A stretch of 64,000 nucleotides of DNA from assembly GCF_900100315.1 (NCBI RefSeq), contig NZ_FNFF01000002.1, positions 372,001-436,000 on the forward strand. The letters run 5' to 3'. The stretch comes from Streptomyces indicus. Lineage in GTDB: Bacteria > Actinomycetota > Actinomycetes > Streptomycetales > Streptomycetaceae. A model generated the notes under the pieces. It was not told the origin of the DNA and ran no database searches. It worked only from the letters and a program-made list of their open reading frames with translations. Shown here piece after piece: positions 47,559 to 55,897 of this stretch. The stretch's first letter is position 1, and each line of letters opens with the position of its first letter. Made by a program: the position numbers and the translations under genes.

Positions 47559-48647
47559 TCAAGGGACCGCAGGCGTACGGCAGTTGTGGGCCTTCGCCGC
47601 GCGTTCGGCGAAGGTCTTCAGGGCGGCACGCTCCTGGGCCCGGTCTCCGGACACGGGCGCGGAGTCCTTGTCGTCGCGGTCCCCGTCGGCGAACAGGGTG
47701 AACAGGGCGGTGCCGTCCGGGCACGCGGCCGTGGTCCAGCTGACGCGGCCGTCGCGGGTGCGGTGGTGTGCGGGCTTGTCGCCGGTCGGCAGGTCGTCCT
47801 CGCGCAAGGACATGCGGTTGCCCCGGAAGAAGGCCTGGGCGTACGGCCCGAAGGACGCCTCCAGTCCGTAACGGTGCCCGCCGCGCGCGTCGTTGAGCTG
47901 ACACCGCTCGTACGGGGCTCCGCCGCGCGCGGTCTCGAGCACGGTGCGGACCCCGCGTACCGACGCGATGCCGGCGCAGGTGCCCTCCGCCTCGGCGAGC
48001 GGCTTGTATTCGTCCTTGCGCACGGGGAGCGGAAGACTGCGCACTTTCGTGCCCAACTCGGCCTTGCAGCCGCGCACTTCGTCTGCCTTGCGGGCCGTGG
48101 CCTCGGCGATCCGGGTGTACGCGGGGCGCACGGCGGGGTCGTCGAAGGAACCGGGGTCGGCGAAGCCGGTCTCCACGGTGACCGTGAGGGCCTTCGTCCC
48201 GCCCGCCGTGCAGCGCAGCACCAGCACCGTGGTCACCTCGTCCGCCTCGTCCGTGGCGCCGGTGCGGCCGAACTCGGCGCCGAACAGGCCCGTCCAGCCG
48301 TGGCCGACCGGCACGGCCAGCTGCTTCTTCCGGCCGCCCAGGTACACCTCGGCGAGCGGGTCCTCGGCCCCGGCGTCGTCGGTCACCCGCACATCGGCGC
48401 GGCCGCCGTCCTCCACGACCACCTCGCAGCGCACGTGGTGCGGCGCGCCTTCCCACGCGCGCACGGTGACGTCGCCGTCGCCGAAGACCTCCTGCACCAC
48501 CGCCCGGTCGAGCAGCCCGTCGCAGGCGCTGTCGAGCCGGGCCTCGTTGTCCCAGCGCCGGAAGTCCCCGTGCAGCCAGAGGTATCCGGTGGCCAGCACG
48601 GCGAGCGCGACCGCCGCGCCCGCGACCCTCAGCACGATCCGCTTCAC
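47559..48647 (-). CDS. Membrane-anchored protein of unknown function
   Basis: 362 residues from GTG 48647, which overlaps the upstream stop by 4 nt (GTGA). A single N-terminal hydrophobic helix (about 4-24) is followed by a large extracytoplasmic part with eight or more cysteines (for example SACDGLL, RCEVVVEDGG, EVRGCKAEL). The pattern of a helix followed by a Cys-containing CxGLL segment is shared with the upstream gene product, so the two are probably paralogues. Function unknown. The gene ends 132 bp before the GH64 gene. Confidence 0.85.
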   Translation of the reverse strand: MKRIVLRVAGAAVALAVLATGYLWLHGDFRRWDNEARLDSACDGLLDRAVVQEVFGDGDVTVRAWEGAPHHVRCEVVVEDGGRADVRVTDDAGAEDPLAEVYLGGRKKQLAVPVGHGWTGLFGAEFGRTGATDEADEVTTVLVLRCTAGGTKALTVTVETGFADPGSFDDPAVRPAYTRIAEATARKADEVRGCKAELGTKVRSLPLPVRKDEYKPLAEAEGTCAGIASVRGVRTVLETARGGAPYERCQLNDARGGHRYGLEASFGPYAQAFFRGNRMSLREDDLPTGDKPAHHRTRDGRVSWTTAACPDGTALFTLFADGDRDDKDSAPVSGDRAQERAALKTFAERAAKAHNCRTPAVP

Positions 48648-49864
48648 AGCGCCGCCTCCGCCTTCCCGAGCACGTGGGTGTCGTGGCAGCGCTGCTGCCT
48701 CGGCCAGCCGCCGGGGTCCGCGAGGTAGGCGTCGAGGGCCTTGCGGGTCTGCCTCTCGTAGCGGGCCCGCTGCTCCTTGGTCAGGGGCGTCTCGTCGCCG
48801 TACTCGTCCGCGTACGGATCGTCGTACTCCAGGGTCACGGCGACCCGGTGCAGCGTCGGGCCCGCGGCGCACCGCGCAGTCGCCCACAGGGCCACTCCGG
48901 CGTCCTCGTGGTCACCGTGCCAGGCGGACTCGCGCAGCGGCCCCGCCCAGCTCGCGGCGGAGACATAGAAGACCTCGCCCTCCTCAAGCTCGGGCTCGTC
49001 CGTCTCGCCACCGCGCCCGCGCTGCGTGGCATCGCAGACGCTGAGCAGCCGCGACTCCTGAAGGTCCCCGGCCACGGACCACGTACCGGGCAGACCTTTC
49101 GCCAGTCCGCGGCACTTGGCGAGGCCGAGTCCGGGAATGTCCACGCCCTGCACCTGGATGTTGCTGCCGTCCGGTTCGCTGGTGACCTCGGCCTCGTACG
49201 TGTCGACGACCGCGTCGGGCAGGGCCAGCGCCTCGCTCCCGCACTTCTGCGCCCGGCTCAGCGCGTTGGCGACCGCCACGCCGGTACGGAGCTCCCGCAG
49301 CGCGTCCGCCTTGCCGCCGCTCTTCTCCGCCCCCGCGCCGAACCGGTCCACCGACACGGTCACGTACATCCCCGGCACCTCGCGCGCCCGCGTCCCCAGA
49401 CCTTCCGGACACTCGGCGACCAGCCAGGTCGGCGCCTGTTCACCGGCCCGTCCGGTCACGCCCCGCGCCTCGTACCCCTCCGACGAGGGCCCCGGCAGCA
49501 GCTCGCCGGCCGCCACGGACAGCGGCTCGGGCAGCTCGGACAGCAGGGGTGCCGCCTCCACCGACACGCCTCCGTGATCGGGCCAGGTGACCTCGCAGTG
49601 CAGCAGCGCGCGGCTCTCCTCATCGGGCGTGAGCTGGGCCCCGTACGCCAGGACCTCACCCGGAACGTCATCCGGCACGAGCCCCCGCAGCTCCTCGTAC
49701 GGAAGCAGACCACCGCACGCACGCTTCAACTGAGCCCGGTTCGCGGCGAGATGACCGCCTTCGTCCTCCCCGGGCCCCAGGACCAGAACCCCCGCACCCA
49801 CGATCAGCACCATCGCGAGACCGGTGACCAGCGGTACGCGCAGCGGCGCGGGCAGCCGCCCCAT
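48644..49864 (-). CDS. Membrane-anchored protein of unknown function (paralogue)
   Basis: 406 residues; ATG 49864 follows GGGGAGG. One membrane helix (about 8-30), then an extracytoplasmic region beginning RACGGLLPYEELRGLVPDDV, similar in layout to SACDGLLDRAVVQEVFGD of the overlapping downstream gene. Acidic, with scattered cysteines and no catalytic motif. The pair forms one operon, and similar pairs seem characteristic of streptomycetes. I cannot assign a function. Confidence 0.85.
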   Translation of the reverse strand: MGRLPAPLRVPLVTGLAMVLIVGAGVLVLGPGEDEGGHLAANRAQLKRACGGLLPYEELRGLVPDDVPGEVLAYGAQLTPDEESRALLHCEVTWPDHGGVSVEAAPLLSELPEPLSVAAGELLPGPSSEGYEARGVTGRAGEQAPTWLVAECPEGLGTRAREVPGMYVTVSVDRFGAGAEKSGGKADALRELRTGVAVANALSRAQKCGSEALALPDAVVDTYEAEVTSEPDGSNIQVQGVDIPGLGLAKCRGLAKGLPGTWSVAGDLQESRLLSVCDATQRGRGGETDEPELEEGEVFYVSAASWAGPLRESAWHGDHEDAGVALWATARCAAGPTLHRVAVTLEYDDPYADEYGDETPLTKEQRARYERQTRKALDAYLADPGGWPRQQRCHDTHVLGKAEAAL

Positions 49865-50029
49865 GAGTCCTCCCCCGAGTTCCCCAAGTGTCCGCCGGAG
49901 TCCCGGCGTCCCGTCGTATGCGGCCGCCGCGCAAACGGTCGAACCGACTCCGGAACGTATCAGAACCGTAGATTCCTACGACCAGTGATCCTGGGCGAAC
50001 GCACCGTAGCCACACGCCACTCCCGCCCC

Positions 50030-50035
50030 TAGCGT
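50030..50035 (+). promoter_or_regulatory. Candidate leaderless promoter (-10 TAGCGT)
   Basis: TAGCGT ends 6 nt before the GTG at 50042 and there is no ribosome binding site. Confidence 0.45.
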
Positions 50036-50041
50036 GACCGC

Positions 50042-50725
50042 GTGTCTCAACCCACTCCTCCGTTCAACGCCCTCGCCGCCCGCCGGCTGCGGGAGGCGCT
50101 GGGCATGGCGCCCGGGCATGTGGCGTACGGAATCCGGGCCGGCTTCGGCCTCGCGCATGTCACCCCGGACACCGTCACCGCCTGGGAGCGCGGCCTCGTG
50201 GCGCCCACCGGCGGCGAACTGACCGCTCTGGCGGGCGCTTTGTGGTGCACGCCGGCCGAACTGCTCGGTGCGGCACGGACGTTGCGCGAGCACCGGCTCG
50301 CGCGCGGGATCGCCTCCGAGGACATTGCGCGTGCGGTGGGGATCGAGCACCGCGCGTATCTGCAGATGGAGGAGCGCGACGCCTGGAAGGGCAACGAGCG
50401 CCAGTCGGCGACGCTCGCCCGCCTCCTCGACCTGTCCCCCGAGGCGTTCAGCACGGTCATGGGCCGCGACGACCGCCTGACGGAACTGCTCACCTTCGCG
50501 GTGACGGCGCGCTGGCAGCCGTACGTGAAGCCGATCGCCAAACTGGTCCCGCTGGCCCACCGCCACATCGAACCGGCCCTCGAATCCCTGCACGAGGAGT
50601 ACCAGGGCCGGATGGCGGCCACCCTCGTCTGGGGTGATTCCGGCGACACCGGAGAGTCGGGCCGCGCCTTCCTGGCGGAGATCCGGTCCCTTTTCTGGGC
50701 GCGGGTCGGGTCGAATCAGGCCTGA
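50042..50725 (+). CDS. Helix-turn-helix (XRE-like) regulator
   Basis: 227 residues from GTG 50042. Two consecutive XRE-like units: one at about 8-75 (RLREALGMAPGHVAYGIR...VTAWERGLVAPTGGELTALAGAL) and one at about 80-140 (LARGIASEDIARAVGIEHRAYLQMEERD...LARLLDLSPEAF). A C-terminal helical region (150-215) may dimerise. It is divergent from the two anchored-protein genes (177 bp), which are its most obvious targets. No ligand domain is recognised. Confidence 0.88.
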   Translation: MSQPTPPFNALAARRLREALGMAPGHVAYGIRAGFGLAHVTPDTVTAWERGLVAPTGGELTALAGALWCTPAELLGAARTLREHRLARGIASEDIARAVGIEHRAYLQMEERDAWKGNERQSATLARLLDLSPEAFSTVMGRDDRLTELLTFAVTARWQPYVKPIAKLVPLAHRHIEPALESLHEEYQGRMAATLVWGDSGDTGESGRAFLAEIRSLFWARVGSNQA

Positions 50726-50807
50726 GGTCCCGCACATCGGGGACTTTCGCCCCCACGCCCAGCCCTGGGCTTCTCAGTGCGGCAGCTTTCAGCCGGAGGG
50801 CAACTTC

Positions 50808-50890
50808 CAGCCCGTCCGGCGTTTGAGGACGAGCGCGTTCAGCGCGATAGGGGGTCCGGGGGCGAAGCCTCCGGTTTCGGGAAGGGGCGG
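50808..50890. repeat. Streptomycete intergenic repeat element
   Basis: The stretch CAGCCCGTCCGGCGTTTGAG and the following GACGAGCGCG...GGGGGTCCGGGGGCG match a repeat I know from many intergenic sites of streptomycete genomes. It lies between convergent genes. The number of copies elsewhere cannot be checked here. Confidence 0.55.
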
Positions 50891-50949
50891 GGCGGGGAGA
50901 AAAGCCCGCCGCAGGCGCCGAACCGCACCCCGAATCCGCCCAACACAAA

Positions 50950-50974
50950 GGCCCCCGGCACAAGCACCGGGGCC
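50950..50974 (-). terminator. Terminator after pfkA
   Basis: GGCCCCCGG and CCGGGGCC form an 8-bp stem with a one-base bulge, 19 nt past the pfkA stop at 50994. Confidence 0.65.
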
Positions 50975-50993
50975 CGACAAGAGAAGGCGCGGC

Positions 50994-52019
50994 TCAGAAC
51001 ACCGACTCCGCCTCCGCCATCCGGTACTCCGGCACCGTCTTCAGCTCACTCACCGCATCCGCCAACGGCACCATCTCGATATCCGTCCCCCGCAGCGCCG
51101 TGAACTTCCCGAACTCACCGCGGTGCGCCGCCTCCACCGCATGCCACCCGAACCGCGTCGCGAGCACACGGTCGTACGCGGTCGGCGTGCCGCCACGCTG
51201 GACGTGACCGAGGATGACCGGCTTGGCCTCCTTGCCGAGCCGGTGCTCCAGCTCGTGCGCGAGCGCCGTGCCGATGCCCTTGAAGCGCTCGTGGCCGAAC
51301 TGGTCGATCTCGCCCGTGCCGTAGTCCATCGAGCCCTCGATCGGATGCGCGCCTTCCGCGACGCAGATGACCGCGAACTTCTTGCCGCGCGCGAACCGCT
51401 CCTCGACCATCTTGACCAGGTCGGCCGGGTCGAAGGGCCGCTCCGGGAGGCAGATGCCGTGGGCGCCGCCCGCCATGCCGGACTCCAGGGCGATCCAGCC
51501 GGCGTGCCGGCCCATGACCTCGACGACCATCACGCGCTGGTGCGACTCGGCGGTGGTCTTGAGGCGGTCCATCGCCTCGGTGGCGACACCGACCGCAGTG
51601 TCGAAGCCGAAGGTGCGGTCCGTGGCATTGATGTCGTTGTCGATCGTCTTCGGGACGCCGACCACCGGCATGCCCGCGTCCGACAGCATGCGGGCCGCGG
51701 TCAGCGTGCCCTCGCCGCCGATCGGGATCAGCACGTCGATGCCGAGCTTCTTCGCGAGCGCGGGCGCGTTGGCGACGGCGTCCTCCAGGCGGCCCTTCTC
51801 CAGCCGGGCCGAGCCGAGGATCGTGCCGCCGCGCGAGAGGATGCCGCTCACGCCGGTCAGGTCGAGGGGACGGTAGTAGCCGTCGAGGAGACCCTTGTAG
51901 CCGTCCTCGAAGCCGATGACCTGGTCCCCGTGCGCCGCGACGGCGCGGTGCACGACCGACCGGATCACTGCGTTCAGGCCGGGGCAGTCGCCGCCTGCGG
52001 TGAGTACTCCGATACGCAT
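50994..52019 (-). CDS. pfkA: ATP-dependent 6-phosphofructokinase
   Basis: 341 residues from ATG 52019; the frame is open further upstream but the family starts at MRIGVLTAGGDCPGLN. Gly104 in GGEGT points to ATP rather than pyrophosphate as phosphoryl donor, and Lys124 in PKTIDND is typical of the actinobacterial branch. Catalytic Asp127 is present. It phosphorylates fructose 6-phosphate, the commitment step of glycolysis. It is divergent from pta-ackA and close to pyk, so control points of central metabolism are clustered. Confidence 0.96.
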   Translation of the reverse strand: MRIGVLTAGGDCPGLNAVIRSVVHRAVAAHGDQVIGFEDGYKGLLDGYYRPLDLTGVSGILSRGGTILGSARLEKGRLEDAVANAPALAKKLGIDVLIPIGGEGTLTAARMLSDAGMPVVGVPKTIDNDINATDRTFGFDTAVGVATEAMDRLKTTAESHQRVMVVEVMGRHAGWIALESGMAGGAHGICLPERPFDPADLVKMVEERFARGKKFAVICVAEGAHPIEGSMDYGTGEIDQFGHERFKGIGTALAHELEHRLGKEAKPVILGHVQRGGTPTAYDRVLATRFGWHAVEAAHRGEFGKFTALRGTDIEMVPLADAVSELKTVPEYRMAEAESVF

Positions 52020-52426
52020 CGTGCTGTGTCTCCTGCTCGCTAGTCGTACGCGTGAGCCCGGGTCCGATTGTTCCACGGGCCACACAGGTGCGCCCCTTTC
52101 ACTTACTCCACGTGAAGGGACCCTCGGGGCCCTTCGTCCCACCGGTCTCGGGGCCTTCGTCCGGCGGGCGCCCTATCCACCCACGGGGGTATTGTCAAGA
52201 GGGCAAGCACACCATAACGGGTAATTTTCAGCCGTCCCGCCTCGGTGGATGACCATACGAACTCTGGTACCCACACCGCAGGCGCGACACCGCCTGTCAC
52301 CCGACAATCGGGGAAGCCGACCGGTGCGGCAGCCGGACCGGCCGGCGACCGCGGGCCGGCCGTGCGGGAAGGCCCTGCGGGCAGGGCCCGACAGGCGACG
52401 AGTGAAGCGAAGAACGGAGAGCACGC
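52020..52426. other. Divergent pfkA/pta region with a pta promoter
   Basis: 407 bp without a gene. A plus-strand promoter TTGTCA (52192-52197), 17-bp spacer, TAACGG (52215-52220) would give pta a leader of about 200 nt. GAAGGG/CCCTTC (52121-52138) forms a small hairpin. No pfkA promoter is clear. Confidence 0.45.
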
Positions 52427-54508
52427 GTGACGCGCAGCGTGTACGTGACCGGGATCGACCGAGGAGACGGCCGGCAGGTCGTCGAGCTGGGAGTCATGGA
52501 GCTGCTGACCCGGCAGGTCGACCGGGTGGGCGTGTTCCGCCCGCTCGTCCACGACGGTCCCGACCGCCTTTTCGATCTGCTGCGGGCGCGCTACCGCCTC
52601 ACGCAGGACGCCTCGTCCGTGTACGGCATGGACTACCAGGAGGCCTCCGCGCTCCAGGCCGAGAAGGGCACCGACGAGCTGGTCTCGCAGCTGGTCGACC
52701 GCTTCCACCAGGTGGCACGCGAGTACGAGGTGGTTCTCGTGCTCGGCACCGACTTCGCCGACACCCAGCTCCCCGACGAGCTGGCGCTCAACGCGCGGCT
52801 CGCGAACGAGTTCGGCGCCTGGGTGCTCCCGGTGGTCGGCGGCAGGAAGCAGGCCGCGGGCTCGGTGCGCTCCGAGGCGCGCAACGCCTACCGGGCGTAC
52901 GAGGCGCTCGGCTGCGATGTGCTCGCGATGGTCGTGAACCGCGTCGCCGGCGAGGACCGCGATGTGATCGCGGAGAAGCTCGGCACCCAACTCCCCGTCC
53001 CCTGCTACGTCCTGCCCGACGAGTCGGCCCTGGCCGCGCCCACCGTCGCGCAGATCACGCACGCCCTGGACGGCAAGGTGCTGCTGGGCGACGACTCCGG
53101 CCTTGCGCGCGACGCCCTTGACTTCGTGTTCGGCGGCGCCATGCTGCCGAACTTCCTCAACGCCCTGACCCCGGGCTGCCTCGTGGTCACCCCCGGCGAC
53201 CGCGCCGACCTGGTGGTGGGCGCGCTGGCCGCGCACAACGCCGGTACGCCGCCGATCGCGGGCGTGCTGCTCACCCTCAACGAACGGCCCAGCCAGGAGA
53301 TCCTGCGCCTGGCCGAACGCCTCGCGCCCGGCACGCCGGTGATCTCCGTGGCCGGGAACTCCTTCCCGACCGCGGCCGAACTCTTCGCGCTCGAAGGCAA
53401 GTTGAACGCCGCCACCCCGCGCAAGGCGGAGACCGCGCTCGGCCTCTTCGAGCGGCACGTCGACGGCCAGGAGCTGCTCGGCCGCCTGGAGGTGTCCCGC
53501 AGCGGCAAGGTCACGCCGATGATGTTCGAGCACAAGCTCATCGAGCAGGCCCGCTCGGACAAGCGCCGCGTCGTACTGCCCGAAGGCACCGAGGAGCGCG
53601 TGCTGCGCGCCGCCGACGTGCTGCTCCGCCGCGGCGTCTGCGACCTGACGCTGCTCGGCGACACCGAGGCCATCCGCAAGAAGGCCGCCGACCTCGGCAT
53701 CAACCTGGCCGACGCGCAGATCATCGACCCCGCGACCTCCGAGCTGCGCGCCCGCTTCGCCGAGGACTACGCGAAGATGCGCGCCCACAAGGGCATGACG
53801 GTCGAGCTCGCCAACGACGTCGTCGTGGACGTGAACTACTTCGGCACGCTGATGGTCCAGAGCGGTCTCGCCGACGGCATGGTCTCCGGCTCGGTGCACT
53901 CCACCGCGGCCACCATCCGCCCGGCCTTCGAGATCATCAAGACCAAGCCGGACGCGAAGATCGTCTCCTCGGTGTTCTTCATGTGCCTGGCCGACAAGGT
54001 CCTCGTGTACGGCGACTGCGCGGTCAACCCGGACCCGAACGCCGAGCAGCTCGCCGACATCGCGCTCCAGTCGGCCGCCACCGCCGAGCAGTTCGGCGTG
54101 GAGCCGCGGATCGCGATGCTCTCGTACTCGACCGGCACCTCCGGCAAGGGCGCCGACGTGGACAAGGTGCGCGAGGCCACCGAGCTGGCCCGCGGCCTCA
54201 ACCCGGCCCTGAAGATCGAGGGCCCGATCCAGTACGACGCGGCGGTCGAGCCCTCCGTCGCGGCCACCAAGCTGCCCGACTCCGAGGTGGCGGGCCAGGC
54301 CAGCGTGCTGATCTTCCCCGACCTCAACACCGGCAACAACACGTACAAGGCCGTGCAGCGCTCGGCCGGCGCGATCGCCGTCGGTCCGGTGCTCCAGGGT
54401 CTGCGCAAGCCGGTGAACGACCTGTCCCGCGGCGCCCTCGTCCAGGACATCGTCAACACCGTCGCCATCACGGCGATCCAGGCCCAGACCCCCGCCCCCA
54501 CCGCGTAA
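52427..54508 (+). CDS. pta: Phosphate acetyltransferase
   Basis: 693 residues from GTG 52427. The long form: N-terminal P-loop-like (BioD-type) domain (VYVTGIDRGDGRQ, with the P-loop decayed), DRTGG domain (about 210-320) and the C-terminal PTA_PTB catalytic domain (about 370-690; VLPEGTEERVLRAADVL, SYSTGTSGKG, FPDLNTGNNTYKAVQR). It interconverts acetyl-CoA and acetyl phosphate. ackA follows 34 nt downstream in the same operon. Confidence 0.96.
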   Translation: MTRSVYVTGIDRGDGRQVVELGVMELLTRQVDRVGVFRPLVHDGPDRLFDLLRARYRLTQDASSVYGMDYQEASALQAEKGTDELVSQLVDRFHQVAREYEVVLVLGTDFADTQLPDELALNARLANEFGAWVLPVVGGRKQAAGSVRSEARNAYRAYEALGCDVLAMVVNRVAGEDRDVIAEKLGTQLPVPCYVLPDESALAAPTVAQITHALDGKVLLGDDSGLARDALDFVFGGAMLPNFLNALTPGCLVVTPGDRADLVVGALAAHNAGTPPIAGVLLTLNERPSQEILRLAERLAPGTPVISVAGNSFPTAAELFALEGKLNAATPRKAETALGLFERHVDGQELLGRLEVSRSGKVTPMMFEHKLIEQARSDKRRVVLPEGTEERVLRAADVLLRRGVCDLTLLGDTEAIRKKAADLGINLADAQIIDPATSELRARFAEDYAKMRAHKGMTVELANDVVVDVNYFGTLMVQSGLADGMVSGSVHSTAATIRPAFEIIKTKPDAKIVSSVFFMCLADKVLVYGDCAVNPDPNAEQLADIALQSAATAEQFGVEPRIAMLSYSTGTSGKGADVDKVREATELARGLNPALKIEGPIQYDAAVEPSVAATKLPDSEVAGQASVLIFPDLNTGNNTYKAVQRSAGAIAVGPVLQGLRKPVNDLSRGALVQDIVNTVAITAIQAQTPAPTA

Positions 54509-54542
54509 CACCCGTACCCCCCCACAAGGAAGCGCCACCTCA

Positions 54543-55763
54543 GTGACTGTCTCTCGCGCAGCGAATCGCGTACTCGTCCTCAACTCCGGCTCCTCGTCGG
54601 TGAAGTACCAGCTGCTCGACATGGCCGACGCCTCGCGTCTGGCCGTCGGCCTGGTCGAGCGCATCGGTGAGGAGACCTCCCGCCTCAAGCACACGCCGCT
54701 GACCGGCGGCGGCGCGGAGGCCCGGGTCTTCGAGGGCCCGATCGCCGACCACAAGGCCGCCCTCGAAGCGGTCGCGGCCGAGCTGGCCAAGGACGGCCTC
54801 GGCCTGGACTCCCCCGAGCTGGCCGCGATCGGCCACCGTGTGGTGCACGGCGGCACGAAGTTCACCCAGCCCACCGTGGTGGACGCCGAGGTGCTCGCCG
54901 AGCTGGAGCAGCTGGTGCCGCTCGCGCCGCTGCACAACCCGGCGAACGTCACGGGCATCGAGGTGGCCCGCGCGATCCGCCCCGACCTGCCGCAGGTCGC
55001 GGTGTTCGACACCGCCTTCCACGCGACGATGCCGGAGGCCGCGTACCGCTACGCGATCGACCGCGAGACGGCCGACGCGCTCTCCATCCGGCGCTACGGC
55101 TTCCACGGCACCTCGCACGCGTACGTGGCGCGCGAGACCGCGAAGCTGCTCGGCAAGGCGCCCGAGGAGACCAACGTGATCGTGCTGCACCTGGGCAACG
55201 GCGCCTCGGCGTCCGCGGTCCGTGGCGGGGTGTGCGTGGACACCTCGATGGGGCTCACGCCGCTTGAGGGGCTCGTGATGGGTACCCGCTCCGGTGACCT
55301 GGACCCGGCCGTGATCTTCCATCTGGCCCGGGTCGGCGGGAAGTCGGTCGACGAGATCGACGCGCTCCTGAACAAAAAGAGCGGCCTGATCGGCCTGTGC
55401 GGCGACAACGACATGCGCGAGATCCTGCGCCGCCGCGACGAGGGCGACGCGAGCGCCGCGCTCGCCTTCGACGTCTACATCCACCGCCTGAAGAAGTACA
55501 TCGGCGCGTACACCGCGGTGCTCGGCCGGATCGACGCGGTGGCGTTCACCGCGGGGGTCGGAGAGAACTCCACGCCGGTGCGCGAGGCCGCGATCGCGGG
55601 CCTGGAGGAGCTGGGCCTGGCCCTCGACGGCGAGCGCAACGCCGTGCGCGGGGACGAGCCGCGGCTGATCTCCGCGGACTACGCGCGGGTCGCGGTGGCC
55701 GTCGTACCGACCGATGAGGAACTGGAGATCGCCACGCAGGCGTACGCGCTCGTGACGGGATGA
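54543..55763 (+). CDS. ackA: Acetate kinase
   Basis: 406 residues, full length. ASKHA-fold motifs: VLNSGSSSVKYQLLD at the start, HRVVHGGTKFTQP, FDTAFHATMP, GFHGTSHAYVA, HLGNGASASAVRGG and FTAGVGENS. It makes ATP and acetate from acetyl phosphate, completing the Pta-AckA overflow route; both steps are reversible. GTG 54543 has AAGGAAG somewhat far upstream (about 12 nt). Confidence 0.97.
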   Translation: MTVSRAANRVLVLNSGSSSVKYQLLDMADASRLAVGLVERIGEETSRLKHTPLTGGGAEARVFEGPIADHKAALEAVAAELAKDGLGLDSPELAAIGHRVVHGGTKFTQPTVVDAEVLAELEQLVPLAPLHNPANVTGIEVARAIRPDLPQVAVFDTAFHATMPEAAYRYAIDRETADALSIRRYGFHGTSHAYVARETAKLLGKAPEETNVIVLHLGNGASASAVRGGVCVDTSMGLTPLEGLVMGTRSGDLDPAVIFHLARVGGKSVDEIDALLNKKSGLIGLCGDNDMREILRRRDEGDASAALAFDVYIHRLKKYIGAYTAVLGRIDAVAFTAGVGENSTPVREAAIAGLEELGLALDGERNAVRGDEPRLISADYARVAVAVVPTDEELEIATQAYALVTG

Positions 55764-55856
55764 AAGGCGTGAATGCAGGTGAATGCAGCGTGGAATGCAG
55801 CCCCCTGAATTCCCCTCATCTGAGCGGCAGTTCGCCCCTTTGGACTTTCCACTAGA

Positions 55857-55890
55857 CGGAATATTCCGCACCGAAACAAACCGATAGGAT
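55857..55890 (+). promoter_or_regulatory. pyk leaderless promoter with palindromic operator
   Basis: TAGGAT (55885-55890) ends 7 nt before the pyk ATG, so the mRNA is probably leaderless. The perfect 12-bp palindrome CGGAATATTCCG (55857-55868) lies at the -35 position. It is an unusually AT-rich dyad and the best candidate site for control of pyk. Confidence 0.55.
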
Positions 55891-55897
55891 CCGCCCC

